Of a stretch of 64,000 nucleotides of DNA, positions 1-8,010 are shown in pieces; the stretch's first letter is position 1, and each line of letters starts with the position of its first letter. The position numbers and the translations under genes are program-made. The stretch is from positions 1-64,000 of the forward strand of contig NZ_JACCHQ010000014.1 in assembly GCF_016031655.1 (NCBI RefSeq). The letters are read 5' to 3'. This stretch comes from Bradyrhizobium glycinis (GTDB lineage Bacteria > Pseudomonadota > Alphaproteobacteria > Rhizobiales > Xanthobacteraceae). The notes under the pieces are model-generated. The model ran no database searches. It saw only the letters and a list, made by a program, of their open reading frames with translations, and was not told the DNA's origin.

Positions 1-214
1 GGGCAGCTGGCGCGCCTGCCGCCGCCAGGTGAACACTTGTTGGGGTGTCAGCCCGTGTCGGCGGGCAACGTCGGAAACGACCGCGCCTGGGACCAGCGTC
101 TCCTCGACAATCCGGACCTTGTCGTCCTTGGAGAACCAACGGCGTCGTCCGGTCTCTGTGATCACCTCCAACCGGCCCGTTGCCACATCCGACTTAAGCG
201 TATGGTCAAGCATA
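1..214 (-). CDS. tnpA: IS66 family accessory protein TnpA (OrfA), N-terminal part
   Basis: This is a partial gene starting at ATG 214 and running off the left edge, with 71 codons visible. The protein begins MLDHTLKSDVATGRLEVI. It then carries the basic stretch RRRWFSKDDKVRIVEETL and a helix-turn-helix segment (VVSDVARRHGLTPQQVFTWRR) typical of IS66 OrfA, a DNA-binding protein encoded first in the tnpA-tnpB-tnpC operon. No frameshift is visible in the part present. The TnpB and TnpC genes should follow to the left, outside the window. Confidence 0.85.
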
Positions 215-297
215 GACACGAGCCGATCCCTTCAAAGAGATCGTGAACCTCGCTTATCCTTCACGCCACGAGAAGGTGGGATCAAAACGACGCTTAC
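1..297 (-). mobile_element. IS66-family element, terminal part (runs off the left edge)
   Basis: The minus strand carries the first 71 codons of an IS66 TnpA (OrfA) protein. Upstream of that gene, at 294-297, the strand begins with GTAAGCG, the usual start of an IS66 terminal inverted repeat. The element therefore ends at 297, and most of it lies outside the window. The eight bases after it (298-305, GCTGGAGA) would be the target duplication if the other end carries the same bases. The flanking reading frame at 298-645 is open right up to the IS end, which supports an insertion into a gene. Confidence 0.8.
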
Positions 298-645
298 GCT
301 GGAGAGACGGGTATCGACGGATTTTTTCGGTATTGGGGCGGCGAAGCGCTCTACAATTCGCACGACCGCGATCCGGTCAACTCGAAGGCCCTGTGCTCAA
401 TCGGAACACCCTGTATCGTCGAGGCGGAGGTGCCTATTTCCTATCTCGGGGGCAACCCGAGTTTGGCCTTTAAAATCGTTCGCCGTTACCTCATCCACCG
501 AGGCCACCACACCACCGAACCTTATGACCACGAGGATCGCATCGTGCAGCCGCTGCCTGCGTCGTACGTTCGCCACATACACAGGTTTCCAGAGGCACGC
601 TTCTTGGAATTGTCTGGATGCGCAGATTGGGAAACTCCGCTCTAA
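298..645 (+). pseudogene. C-terminal remnant of an unknown gene cut by the IS66 insertion
   Basis: From the first base after the IS66 end, a plus-strand frame stays open for 115 codons and stops at 645. It includes the stretches GIDGFFRYWGGEALYN, IGTPCIVEAEVPISYLGG and ARFLELSGCADWETPL, which read like a genuine, structured protein. No start codon with a ribosome binding site is apparent near the IS boundary, so the 5' part is presumably on the far side of the element. The stop overlaps the stop of the convergent 590-aa gene by four bases. The family was not recognised. Confidence 0.5.
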
Positions 646-2414
646 CGCTGTCCTGTGTTCAGTGTCGTCCGTATCGCGGCAAACGCTGCCGCAGCAGCGT
701 CAATCATGGCCTTTGCCTGCTGGATCAACCCCGCAGACCTGTCGAGACCAACCAAAGCAAAGGCTTGAGCGATTTCACTCTGGGGCAAATGGGCATCGCC
801 GAGCCGCAGTTCGTAAATCCCCACGAGCGGAGTTAGAAGTGTTCGGGCTTGATCCGCGGACACAAAGTGGCCCAGCAGCCATTCAAGCGACTTGAGAGAA
901 CCCAGTGTACGATCTGGCTTACCCACTGCCTTGTACATTGCAGTGACGTCCAATCGGTCAGCTGTGAGCCTCGCGATGTCCTTTGCAAGTGCTAGTAGGT
1001 TTTGCTCATCAACTGCACGAAATCGATGAACTTTGCTTGCAATTTCACTGGTTGCATCGTGGTGTCGAAAGATTGGAACGCCATAGATGCGAGCGAAATC
1101 TTCATCAAGCGCTGACATTTCACTGATCAACGTCATTTCCGGCGCGTCGGTATCCGCTGGGCGAGACCGCATCTGAGCCGCCAGCAGTTCAGACGAGACG
1201 CCGCCGTCTGGCAAAATGTTGTGCGCAGCCCAAATCCTCTGCTGCCACTGCGGAAGACGAGCGACGTCGCACGCATAGACGTTGATGAGACCCAGCTGAT
1301 TGACGCCAAAATGGACGGGATAGTCAGGCGAACACCACACCGAGCCTGTGTCCTCCGTGTACCACTCCATGCCAGCTCCTCGCACGCCCGCCAATGCAGG
1401 CACGACACGTGGATTGAACCAAAGGTATCTGCCGATGTCTTCATCGTTGAGCTTGCGGGACGGCTCTCGAACGCCAGCACCGTCGATGATGAAATCTATG
1501 TCGGTCTCTGGTTCATCCCCTCGCACGCGCAAACTGCGGGGAGCGGGCTCAATCCATTCCTCGCGCCAAAGCTCCCCATCGACGCGCGTCACTGTCTCGC
1601 CCTTGCGTTCAAACTGGTATGAGCGACCATCTGTGTTGTCGTCATTCTCCCTTGGGAAGACAGGGACCTCATCCCCCTCATCGACGTCTGTGCGCCAAGC
1701 CTCGAACACAGCCACGCCTCCGAGGAGACTACCGTCCGCACTGGTTGGAAATGCGCGAGCTTGAAAACGATCATGGCGTTGCTCATCGGCCAACCCAGTC
1801 TCTACCCAACTGATATGCGAAGCATCTAGTAGGGTAGCCGTACGCTGTCGGTATACGGCCACTCGCAACGCAAGCCTTCGGGCGGCTAAATAGTCACGTA
1901 GGAAATCGCTCCTGATCAAAAAGCCCTTCATTTCACCTTTGTCGTTGTGCACCTCGCGCACGACGTCGATGTACCCCTCTTGTGGCCTAACCCAGGTCGG
2001 CCCCTCCCTGATCAGACCCAGAGCCATGATCAAATCTTGGCTCAAATGCCAGACTGTTGGGTGACCGGCTCCGACATGCTGATCAAATACGAAACTGACG
2101 CCAAGGTCCTCTTCGTCGTCACGTTGATAGACCTCACACGGCTTGTAGCTGTCCTTGAAGGCATACGGACCGGCTGAGTGTATGAGACCAATGTCCATCC
2201 AACCCAGTTCCTCGGCCCTAGCCCTGCTGGCCTCTGGAAAGGCGACCGAGTTGGCGAAGTACAATTCTTCACCTGAGAGAACGCCTGTCTCAGGGCCACA
2301 AGCAAATGGCAGTTGAGTCGTCTGAGCTAACCGGAGCGGTATCCAAACTCCGTTCGCGATGCGACGGCGCCGGATTTCTCTCATCTCAAACCATTCTTGT
2401 GGCGGAATGCTCAC
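642..2414 (-). CDS. Large hypothetical protein, 590 aa
   Basis: The gene starts with GTG at 2414, with GGAG five bases upstream. The product is soluble, with no signal peptide and no membrane segments. Its N-terminal two thirds are acidic and Trp/Tyr-rich and look like mixed alpha/beta domains. The last ~170 residues are helical, with several Leu/Ala-rich helices (for example SLKSLEWLLGHFVSADQARTLL and an alanine run near the C-terminus). No catalytic motif was recognised. It is the last of three minus-strand genes after the DUF4062 and GIY-YIG genes, 271 bp downstream of the latter, so it may belong to the same accessory module. Function unknown. Confidence 0.7.
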   Translation of the reverse strand: MSIPPQEWFEMREIRRRRIANGVWIPLRLAQTTQLPFACGPETGVLSGEELYFANSVAFPEASRARAEELGWMDIGLIHSAGPYAFKDSYKPCEVYQRDDEEDLGVSFVFDQHVGAGHPTVWHLSQDLIMALGLIREGPTWVRPQEGYIDVVREVHNDKGEMKGFLIRSDFLRDYLAARRLALRVAVYRQRTATLLDASHISWVETGLADEQRHDRFQARAFPTSADGSLLGGVAVFEAWRTDVDEGDEVPVFPRENDDNTDGRSYQFERKGETVTRVDGELWREEWIEPAPRSLRVRGDEPETDIDFIIDGAGVREPSRKLNDEDIGRYLWFNPRVVPALAGVRGAGMEWYTEDTGSVWCSPDYPVHFGVNQLGLINVYACDVARLPQWQQRIWAAHNILPDGGVSSELLAAQMRSRPADTDAPEMTLISEMSALDEDFARIYGVPIFRHHDATSEIASKVHRFRAVDEQNLLALAKDIARLTADRLDVTAMYKAVGKPDRTLGSLKSLEWLLGHFVSADQARTLLTPLVGIYELRLGDAHLPQSEIAQAFALVGLDRSAGLIQQAKAMIDAAAAAFAAIRTTLNTGQR

Positions 2415-2685
2415 AGCAGCTCCGAAGCGTTTCAGCGTGGCTACCCGCGGAATGTTAGCAGTTCGCGAGTGGTGGATGTCCTTCGCAATCTAGGAAATCT
2501 GTTGACGAGCACCGCAAGTGTATCTAATTCCCAAGAATTAAGTGCGCGACTGTGCCACTGGCGCTCCTTAGGGAGACGACAGAAGGCGACTGAAAAATAA
2601 CATCGGCCTGCCTGCGGGCTCATTAGGTGCTACTCGCGGCAAGGTAATGCCGGAGCGACGGAACAGCTAGTTAGCCTTCCTTTGG

Positions 2686-3696
2686 CTACTGCCGCTGCTC
2701 ATGTGTTCCTTCTCCACCGGGAGCTTCCACCTTCTCAACTTGATGGTCCTGCCACACAGCATAGGTTTCGTTCGTGGCAGTGTTTATCCAATCGGTTCTC
2801 CCGTTGCGGCTAGTCCCCATCACAGCTTGGGCAGCAGCGCTCGGCGAGGTGAAGGCGACGTCCTCATTGAAGCGGAGGTTACCTGTGCCCTCGGCAGGAC
2901 GGAGCTTGCCTGCCCTACGGAGCTGCTCTCTGTAGGCCCGAACGTTGGAAGCGAGAGAGGGGGCCTCCTCGGATCGCGCGTCAGATCCAGCCAAGATTAT
3001 CATCTGACCGTCAACTTCAACAGCTCTTGCCGCAAGGCCGCCGGCGCTCATGCGAAACTCTGGATGTGTGCCTGCGTCGGCCTTCTGAACCTGCACTCCA
3101 TCTATCCCGCCCTCGGAAAGCGGAGTGATCGTTGGCTTTACCGCTTTGGAGTGGCGAACCTGAGGTGTCGGCCGAACAAAATCAGCGCCCAACACGGGGA
3201 GCAATATCTGGAGGCGCGCGACGAAATCATCCATATCCGCCAAGTCGCTTTCGGGAAGTAGATCGAAATCGGGGTCGCTCTTGTTCGCGAGCGAAGCGCG
3301 CCCTTCGCGGTCAATAATCTTGATCAATCTACTCTCTAAATAGCGAGCATGAGCCTTCGTCAGATTGAGGTCCTTGCTCGTAATTACGCAAACGTGCTCC
3401 CAGAACTCCTTGTCCGCGTCCTTGTTATGGCTGGAAATGCGCAGACCGACGTTATCCCCTTCCCCAACATAGACCATTGTTTGGTCAGCATCCTGAGGGT
3501 CAGGACCGATCAACAGATACGCGCCGGTCTTTTTGACCTCGGGTCGCGCAAGAAGAGCCGCTACGCTCGCGCGCGGAGCGAACAGCACGTGGCCAGTCCA
3601 GCTCATGATCTCAGCGGTCCGCATTCCATCGGGAACACCGTCCACCAGAAACAATTTAATCGTGCGTCCTGCTAAATTGCTCATTAGCAATGCCAT
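2686..3696 (-). CDS. GIY-YIG nuclease-like protein with C-terminal DUF4357 domain
   Basis: The 336-aa product has a GIY-YIG-type core: GAY at 58-60, YVG at 76-78, Arg86, His90 and a candidate metal-binding Glu at 121 (YLESRLI). From about 210 to 320 the pattern matches DUF4357: an AGSDAR strand, then R-Y-E-L-R-G-K-L, then FTSPSAAAQAVMG with NGRTDW. DUF4357 is commonly fused to GIY-YIG or restriction-type proteins. The first two letters of the GIY motif are altered (GAY), which is tolerated in this subgroup. It lies 52 bp downstream of the DUF4062 gene on the same strand and is likely co-transcribed. A later ATG at 3684 is an alternative start. A role in DNA cleavage or defence is inferred. 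Confidence 0.75.
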   Translation of the reverse strand: MALLMSNLAGRTIKLFLVDGVPDGMRTAEIMSWTGHVLFAPRASVAALLARPEVKKTGAYLLIGPDPQDADQTMVYVGEGDNVGLRISSHNKDADKEFWEHVCVITSKDLNLTKAHARYLESRLIKIIDREGRASLANKSDPDFDLLPESDLADMDDFVARLQILLPVLGADFVRPTPQVRHSKAVKPTITPLSEGGIDGVQVQKADAGTHPEFRMSAGGLAARAVEVDGQMIILAGSDARSEEAPSLASNVRAYREQLRRAGKLRPAEGTGNLRFNEDVAFTSPSAAAQAVMGTSRNGRTDWINTATNETYAVWQDHQVEKVEAPGGEGTHEQRQ

Positions 3697-3748
3697 ACCT
3701 TAGCGGAAATGTAGGAAGGATATAGTAGGCAGCGGGCTGTTATGCTTC

Positions 3749-4576
3749 CTAGGTCGATGCTTTTGAAACCGGTTTCGGTTTTAGTGATGCCGGAATAGCC
3801 AGTGCGCTGGCAACCTTTTCAAGGTGGCGCTTCGAAAACATCCACCCTTTGATGCCTGTGCGATTCGAAAGCCATTTGCCGCCAAGCTCGCGCATGTTAT
3901 CGGCAACTGAAAGGGTGTTGCCTCGAACTAAGAAAGCGCGATCGGAATAGTCCTCAAGGTAGATCCCCTCGGGCGCTGCGGCGGTGGTAGATTCTACCGC
4001 CTCCAGTTGGGTCAGTTCTTCCGTTGCGGCACGCTTGACGGCGCTGGCACTCACGACCGTCCCTACCGTAATCTCTCTGACAATGCGGGTGAGATGCCTT
4101 GACAGCTTTTGCGCGAGGTCTACGCCGTCGCTGTAACTGTCCTGAAGACCTTTGTCCCGAATCGATGCTTTGAAATTGTTTAAGCTCTCGATCTGCTTCA
4201 AGTCCAACCTCTCTTGAGGGACTGCCCTATTCGAGTAGTAAAGCATTACTGGTTTGTTGTTTTTCAGAAACCACTTGATCTCCTCGACTGTGCCGCTCTC
4301 CTCCAGCCCTGTCGGAGAACCTAGTCTAGTCCAGAATGAACCGATCAACATATCGCAAGCACGCACGACTTGCCGGTTGATTACACCTTGGGGACGATCA
4401 CCCATAGAGGGAGCACTGTGTGACTCCCACATCACCGGTAACAGGACGATCCCCTTGTCCTCGGCGTGAAGAGAGTTCCAATCGTGCAGACTACGCTCAA
4501 TGAGCTTTCTTTCCTCCTCCACATCGGAAGGCGAAGCAATCAACACATGAAGCACCGTGGCCGAGTACGCCATCAT
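3749..4576 (-). CDS. DUF4062 domain protein with a C-terminal GGKW...GWMFSK domain
   Basis: The 275-aa product begins with the DUF4062 signature (VLHVLIASPSDVEEERKLIE) and continues through PVMWESHSAP, a pattern of TIR-like alpha/beta proteins. A linker (about 170-205) leads to a small C-terminal domain with FLVRGNT, LGGKWLSN and GWMFSKRHLEKV. That pattern recurs as a short add-on domain in phage, giant-virus and bacterial proteins. The combination suggests a sensor or effector rather than a metabolic enzyme. The start is ATG 4576 or ATG 4573; a GGGGGG tract just upstream fits 4573 slightly better. It is first in a row of three minus-strand genes and may belong to a defence module (inference). 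Confidence 0.75.
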   Translation of the reverse strand: MMAYSATVLHVLIASPSDVEEERKLIERSLHDWNSLHAEDKGIVLLPVMWESHSAPSMGDRPQGVINRQVVRACDMLIGSFWTRLGSPTGLEESGTVEEIKWFLKNNKPVMLYYSNRAVPQERLDLKQIESLNNFKASIRDKGLQDSYSDGVDLAQKLSRHLTRIVREITVGTVVSASAVKRAATEELTQLEAVESTTAAAPEGIYLEDYSDRAFLVRGNTLSVADNMRELGGKWLSNRTGIKGWMFSKRHLEKVASALAIPASLKPKPVSKAST

Positions 4577-4831
4577 CCCCCCAGGCTATCTGAATGCGCT
4601 ACGTTCGCAGCGCTATAAGCAAGACGTGTAGCAGAGCATGCGTTGATTTGTACACGCAGAGCGCGAAGGGCGGCCAGGACAGGCGCGACCAACCGAGCCC
4701 ATGGTGACTACTCGTGAGTCATGCAATTTGGAATCGCAGGGATTCTAAAACGTCAATTTTGCCGGAGGAAGGCCTGTGTTACAACTTGATCTAACGTTCG
4801 TTACATCGATTTGTGTAGAGATGGGGCTGCG
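4577..4831. promoter_or_regulatory. Divergent intergenic region between the DUF4062 and resolvase genes
   Basis: This 255-bp stretch separates a leftward and a rightward gene and must hold both promoters. GTTACA occurs twice (near 4780 and 4800) just before the recombinase start, around CTAACGTTCG, and could be a recombinase or regulator binding site. No clear -35/-10 pair was assigned. Confidence 0.3.
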
Positions 4832-5557
4832 ATGGCTGAGGGCAAGTTCGTGTCGTACCTGCGGGTGTCGCGGGACAAGCAAGGGAAGAGTGGCCTTGGC
4901 CTTGAGGCGCAGCGCGCCGCCGTCGAGAGCTACCTGAATGGTGGTCGGTGGAAGGTCCTTGCCGAGTACGTGGAGGTGGAGAGCGGCAAGCGTAACGACC
5001 GCCCCAAGCTCACGGCGGCCTTAGCGCACGCCAAGGTGTCTGGCGCCAAGCTCGTTTTTGCAAAGTTAGACCGGCTGACTCGTGATGTGGACCTGCTCAG
5101 AGCCTTAGCGTCGAGCACGGTTGACCTTGTTTTCTGCGACCTTCCAAGCGTCCCCCCAGGCGCCATGGGCCGCTTTCTTCTCACGCAGATGGCGGCGGTA
5201 GCTGAGCTGGAGGTAGGGCTGATAGGTGAGCGCACTAAAGCCGCCCTTGCGGCTGCTAAGGCTCGCGGAGTGAAGCTTGGTAACCCCAACGGAGCCCGCG
5301 CTCTCCGAGGAAAGCAGGTGGGAAACGACCGCGCCGTAGCGAAGCTCAAAGAGAACGCGGTTCAGCGCGCCGCTGACCTGAAGGGCATCGTAGACGACAT
5401 ACGCGCTGCGGGGATCACCACAACACGAGGCATTGCTGAGGAACTTCACACACGGGGCATCAGGGCTCCCCGGGGTGACGTGTGGCACCCGACTGCCGTC
5501 TCACGGCTGCTCACCCGGCTCAACGTCGCAACGAAGTCGGGGGCCGGACCATGCTGA
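4832..5557 (+). CDS. Small serine recombinase (resolvase/invertase family)
   Basis: The 241-aa product carries the serine recombinase catalytic domain: SYLRVSRDKQ with Ser13 as the expected nucleophile and Arg11 beside it, LGLEAQR, and KLDRLTRD holding the conserved active-site Asp and Arg residues. The helix leading to LG-x-PNG ends the catalytic domain. The C-terminal ~70 residues form a helix-turn-helix region (TTRGIAEELHTRGI...VSRLLTR). ATG 4832 was chosen over the in-frame TTG at 4811 because family members start just before this strand. It overlaps the next small gene by seven bases. It may resolve or move the surrounding accessory element. Confidence 0.9.
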   Translation: MAEGKFVSYLRVSRDKQGKSGLGLEAQRAAVESYLNGGRWKVLAEYVEVESGKRNDRPKLTAALAHAKVSGAKLVFAKLDRLTRDVDLLRALASSTVDLVFCDLPSVPPGAMGRFLLTQMAAVAELEVGLIGERTKAALAAAKARGVKLGNPNGARALRGKQVGNDRAVAKLKENAVQRAADLKGIVDDIRAAGITTTRGIAEELHTRGIRAPRGDVWHPTAVSRLLTRLNVATKSGAGPC

Positions 5558-5673
5558 TGATCATTGGATGCGTGGCAGGAGCAGTCGCAGTGATTGCAGT
5601 GGCCTTCGAGGCGCTTAAGATTGCTGCCCTTTGCGGGGCGGTGGCTTACTGGATGATCTCGCAAGCGGTCTAA
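5551..5673 (+). CDS. 40-aa single-pass membrane protein
   Basis: The ATG at 5551 lies inside the recombinase stop region (ATGCTGA), so the two genes are translationally coupled. The product, MLMIIGCVAGAVAVIAVAFE followed by ALKIAALCGAVAYWMISQAV, is almost entirely hydrophobic, with one long or two short membrane helices and no charged cluster except Glu20 and Lys23. Size and composition resemble small toxins or holin-like peptides, but no family was recognised. The tight overlap with a real gene is the main reason to believe it. Confidence 0.45.
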   Translation: MLMIIGCVAGAVAVIAVAFEALKIAALCGAVAYWMISQAV

Positions 5674-5687
5674 GGCGCGGCGCGGCT

Positions 5688-5879
5688 TTAGTCCTGCTGG
5701 CCTAGGTCGCGCTTGGCCACGCTGATGGCTTCCGCGGAATTTCGGGCGCGGCGGCTGCTTACGGTGTGGAAGTAACGGCCGTTTCCGTCGCGCTCATAGC
5801 TCACTCGCCATTCGTAGTGCTCGGGATCGCCACCAAAATATTGCGCGCCAATTCCCGCTCCGATCACATTGACACTCAC
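5688..5879 (-). CDS. Small hypothetical protein, 63 aa
   Basis: This minus-strand frame encodes a soluble protein with plausible composition (GGDPEHYEWRVSYERDGNG, then SSRRARNSAEAISVAKRDLG). The middle reads like a beta-hairpin followed by a helix. It converges on the 40-aa gene, with 14 bp between the stops. No family was recognised, and the ribosome binding site is weak. Moderate doubt remains that it is translated. Confidence 0.4.
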   Translation of the reverse strand: MSVNVIGAGIGAQYFGGDPEHYEWRVSYERDGNGRYFHTVSSRRARNSAEAISVAKRDLGQQD

Positions 5880-5953
5880 TGCCCTTGCTCCCGCTGTTGT
5901 CGGTTCAGCGTATCTGATTCGATCCTCAACCGGGGCCGAGAAGTCAATGAGCC

Positions 5954-6038
5954 AACGGGTCCCATCCGGTGCGACCGGACCCTATTTTGGCGCGACCCCG
6001 GCACCCGACTTCAACGCTTCTTGGCTTAGACCGCCGCC
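5954..6038 (+). repeat. Hairpin repeat, copy A of three
   Basis: The element starts AACGGGTCC, has a perfect six-base inverted repeat GGGTCC...GGACCC (5957-5962 and 5977-5982), then a conserved block (CTATTTTGGCGCGACCCCGG, then CACCCGACTTCAA and CTTCTTGGCTTAGACC), and ends in a GCC-rich tract. The same layout recurs at 7282 and 7915. This copy lies in the 306-bp gap before the 338-aa gene, which otherwise shows no gene. It may be a structured RNA, an element junction or a regulatory site. Confidence 0.65.
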
Positions 6039-6185
6039 GCCGCCGAGGGCGCGGCTGCAGTGTTCTGCGCGGCACCGGCTGTGGCGCTGTAGCGCCTCAC
6101 TTTATTCCCTATTCTCTCCAGGACCCGCCTTGAAAGGAGAGCAGCTTTGCCGCCGTTTTCTGACCCGTACCCGGGGAGATGACCG

Positions 6186-7202
6186 ATGATTGGTTTTGGA
6201 AGCTGGTTTGCAAAGCCTGCCGCGGAGACGTCGAGCCAATCGATGGTCAGAACTCAAAGTACCGAAGTCGAAGCCGAGCTTCGAAGATTCCTTTCTGACT
6301 TCAAAGACCGAACTAAACTGCACGCGGCGCTCATCTTTCCGGTCATGTTTAAGGTTGCGGTGAAGTTGTTCATCGAAGACTTCGGCGCGGAAGTTGCACT
6401 TCGACAATACGAAGCCTTAGTCGCCTCGCTCACCTCAGACGGCATGATCCGGGAGAACCAATACACTAACTTCAACTGGCCACAGATCGATGCAAACGAC
6501 GCGCCTCTCGTTAAAGAGTTGGATACATTGCTGTGGCGCTTTGTGCGGGAGCTGACAGGGCGCGGTTATCTAAAGGAAGCAATCGCAAAAGCGATTCTGG
6601 ATACCGCAATGCAAGCTTCCACCGAAATGAACGCACTCGTATCGGCGGGCTATCTGATCACCATTGTAAAGGAGCTACGGGCCGGAATTTACACGCCTCC
6701 CCCGGAGGTCCGCCCCGAAGCTGCGAAAGGTACCGACGAAGTCACCACGATCATCTTCAATCATTTTCGCGACATGGCGTACAAGCTAAAAGAGCGCTTA
6801 GGGCTGGAATGGCAGCACCTTCTACCCGGCATGCAGCGTGTGGGCGTGATCTGCTGCATAAAGTATCGGGGGCGCGATGGAGCACTGGCACTCTATCGCG
6901 ATCAAGTTCAGAAGCTTGCGCCCATCCTTGATCAGAGTCCAAAGAACCCGCCTCAGAATCTTCCACTCACCGAGCTGCACGTCAAGAATATAGAGACTTT
7001 CAACGAAGCGTACCTCGGACTTGCAAATGATGGCTTCAAGAACCCGGACCTTCATCCGTTATGGGTCGCCCACGCATTGTCCATGCTCATAATGGAGCTA
7101 ACTACCAAGCACTACGATCTAACTTTCCTTTCGAGCATCATCGCGTCGAGCTGCGCGGACATCGAGCGGGGCAAGTATAATTCCGTAGCGAAGACGCACT
7201 GA
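6186..7202 (+). CDS. Hypothetical all-helical protein with an internal duplication, 338 aa
   Basis: The gene starts at ATG 6186, preceded by GGGGAGATGACCG. The product is soluble and predicted helical. The two halves look related: FKVAVKLFIEDFGAEVALRQ (about 55-75) parallels the second-half segment VGVICCIKYRGRDGALALYR (about 220-240), and each is followed by a Leu-rich helix ending near ITIVKEL and LIMELTT. No enzyme motif was recognised. It is flanked by repeat copies A and B and so sits like a cassette between them. Base composition is less GC-rich than the catabolic genes further right. Function unknown. Confidence 0.65.
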   Translation: MIGFGSWFAKPAAETSSQSMVRTQSTEVEAELRRFLSDFKDRTKLHAALIFPVMFKVAVKLFIEDFGAEVALRQYEALVASLTSDGMIRENQYTNFNWPQIDANDAPLVKELDTLLWRFVRELTGRGYLKEAIAKAILDTAMQASTEMNALVSAGYLITIVKELRAGIYTPPPEVRPEAAKGTDEVTTIIFNHFRDMAYKLKERLGLEWQHLLPGMQRVGVICCIKYRGRDGALALYRDQVQKLAPILDQSPKNPPQNLPLTELHVKNIETFNEAYLGLANDGFKNPDLHPLWVAHALSMLIMELTTKHYDLTFLSSIIASSCADIERGKYNSVAKTH

Positions 7203-7211
7203 GAACGCGCG

Positions 7212-7283
7212 ATGCAGGGTCTGCTCCACGATTCGCCAGCGGTGTCCCGGCTTCTCACCCGCATCAAAAACATCGCCAAGTAA
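7212..7283 (+). pseudogene. C-terminal scrap of a second serine recombinase
   Basis: The frame encodes HDSPAVSRLLTRIKNIAK and a stop. This matches the end of the intact recombinase (HPTAVSRLLTRLNVATK) in spacing and residues. Only 23 codons remain. Its stop codon merges with the first bases of repeat copy B, so the repeat begins exactly where the recombinase reading frame ends. Confidence 0.5.
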
Positions 7284-7371
7284 CGGGTCCCCTTTCTTAC
7301 ACCGGACCCTATTTTGGTGCGATCCCGGCGCCCGACTTCAAAGCTTCTTAGGTTAAAGCCTGCGCCGCCGC
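7282..7371 (+). repeat. Hairpin repeat, copy B of three
   Basis: This copy begins AACGGGTCC at 7282, has the inverted repeat GGGTCC (7285-7290) and GGACCC (7304-7309), then CTATTTTGGTGCGATCCCGG, CGCCCGACTTCAAAGCTTCT and a GCC-rich end. It is closest in sequence to copy A. It lies between the resolvase remnant and a convergent small gene; the rest of the 7203-7490 gap shows no gene. Confidence 0.65.
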
Positions 7372-7490
7372 CCAAGCTAACGGCAGCAGCGTGCGCGCTC
7401 CACATCTCCGATACGTCTGCTTCCTCTTCCCGCAGGCGAAAGTAACGCCACACCGGCCAAGGTTTTCTGTGACCCATCGCAGACTGGGCT

Positions 7491-7724
7491 CTAACTTGAG
7501 TGAAGATTGAGCGAAACCAGCTTTGCTCCCAACTCCATGAGCAAGATCATTGTTAGCGATTGGACATCGGACTTCGGGTTCAACGTGGCCGCTTTTGAAC
7601 CGTGCTGAGTTTCAAGCTGCAGCCGGTCACCATCCTTGATCTGAACTGAGCCGTAGTGCGACACGCCGTCAAACTCATACTTGACGACGTACCTGATGGG
7701 GGCGACCGTCTTCTTCTTGGCCAT
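7491..7724 (-). CDS. Small hypothetical protein, 77 aa
   Basis: The gene starts at ATG 7724 with GGAGA eight bases upstream, a good ribosome binding site. The product has a basic N-terminus (MAKKK), two likely beta-strands (IRYVVKYEFDGVSHYGSVQI), and an amphipathic helix near the end (SLTMILLMELGAKLVSL). No family was recognised. It lies between repeat copies B and C, the second gene-plus-repeat unit in this stretch. Confidence 0.55.
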   Translation of the reverse strand: MAKKKTVAPIRYVVKYEFDGVSHYGSVQIKDGDRLQLETQHGSKAATLNPKSDVQSLTMILLMELGAKLVSLNLHSS

Positions 7725-7914
7725 TCGTAGGTTCTCCGCAGGTCGGCCTCTTTCCTAACAAGCCAAGCCCGCGATGTCGCCTATTGGGCCCATGGCTGAG
7801 CTTCTCGCGCTAAGCGCGCGTGGCCTCCTTCGTCTCGCATCGGACCCTCGGACCTCGCGGGTAGCCGACAGATCAGGTGGGTGTTCCTCGGTCCCTCCGT
7901 AAACGCGAGGATCG

Positions 7915-8010
7915 AACGGGTCCTTTCGGCTCGACTGGGCCCTATCGTGGCGCGATGTCCACACGGCACTTCAAGTCTACTTGGGTTCAAGCCGCTGAAG
8001 GCGCCTAACG
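7915..8010 (+). repeat. Hairpin repeat, copy C of three (most diverged)
   Basis: This copy starts AACGGGTCC at 7915. The hairpin arms are GGGTCC (7918-7923) and GGGCCC (7937-7942). The one change in the right arm keeps pairing through a G-U pair, so the stem is preserved while the sequence drifts. It continues CTATCGTGGCGCGATG, CACTTCAAG, CTTGGGTTCAAGCC. Spacing between arms is 13 bases, as in copy B. Confidence 0.55.

Noticed and set aside
5954..8010. CRISPR array
   Set aside because: The repeats are three, ~90 bp long, imperfect and separated by 630-1330 bp with genes between, unlike CRISPR spacing.
5954..8010. Integron attC cassette array
   Set aside because: A GCCTAAC occurs in copy C only, the paired core-site motifs are missing in A and B, and no integron integrase is present.
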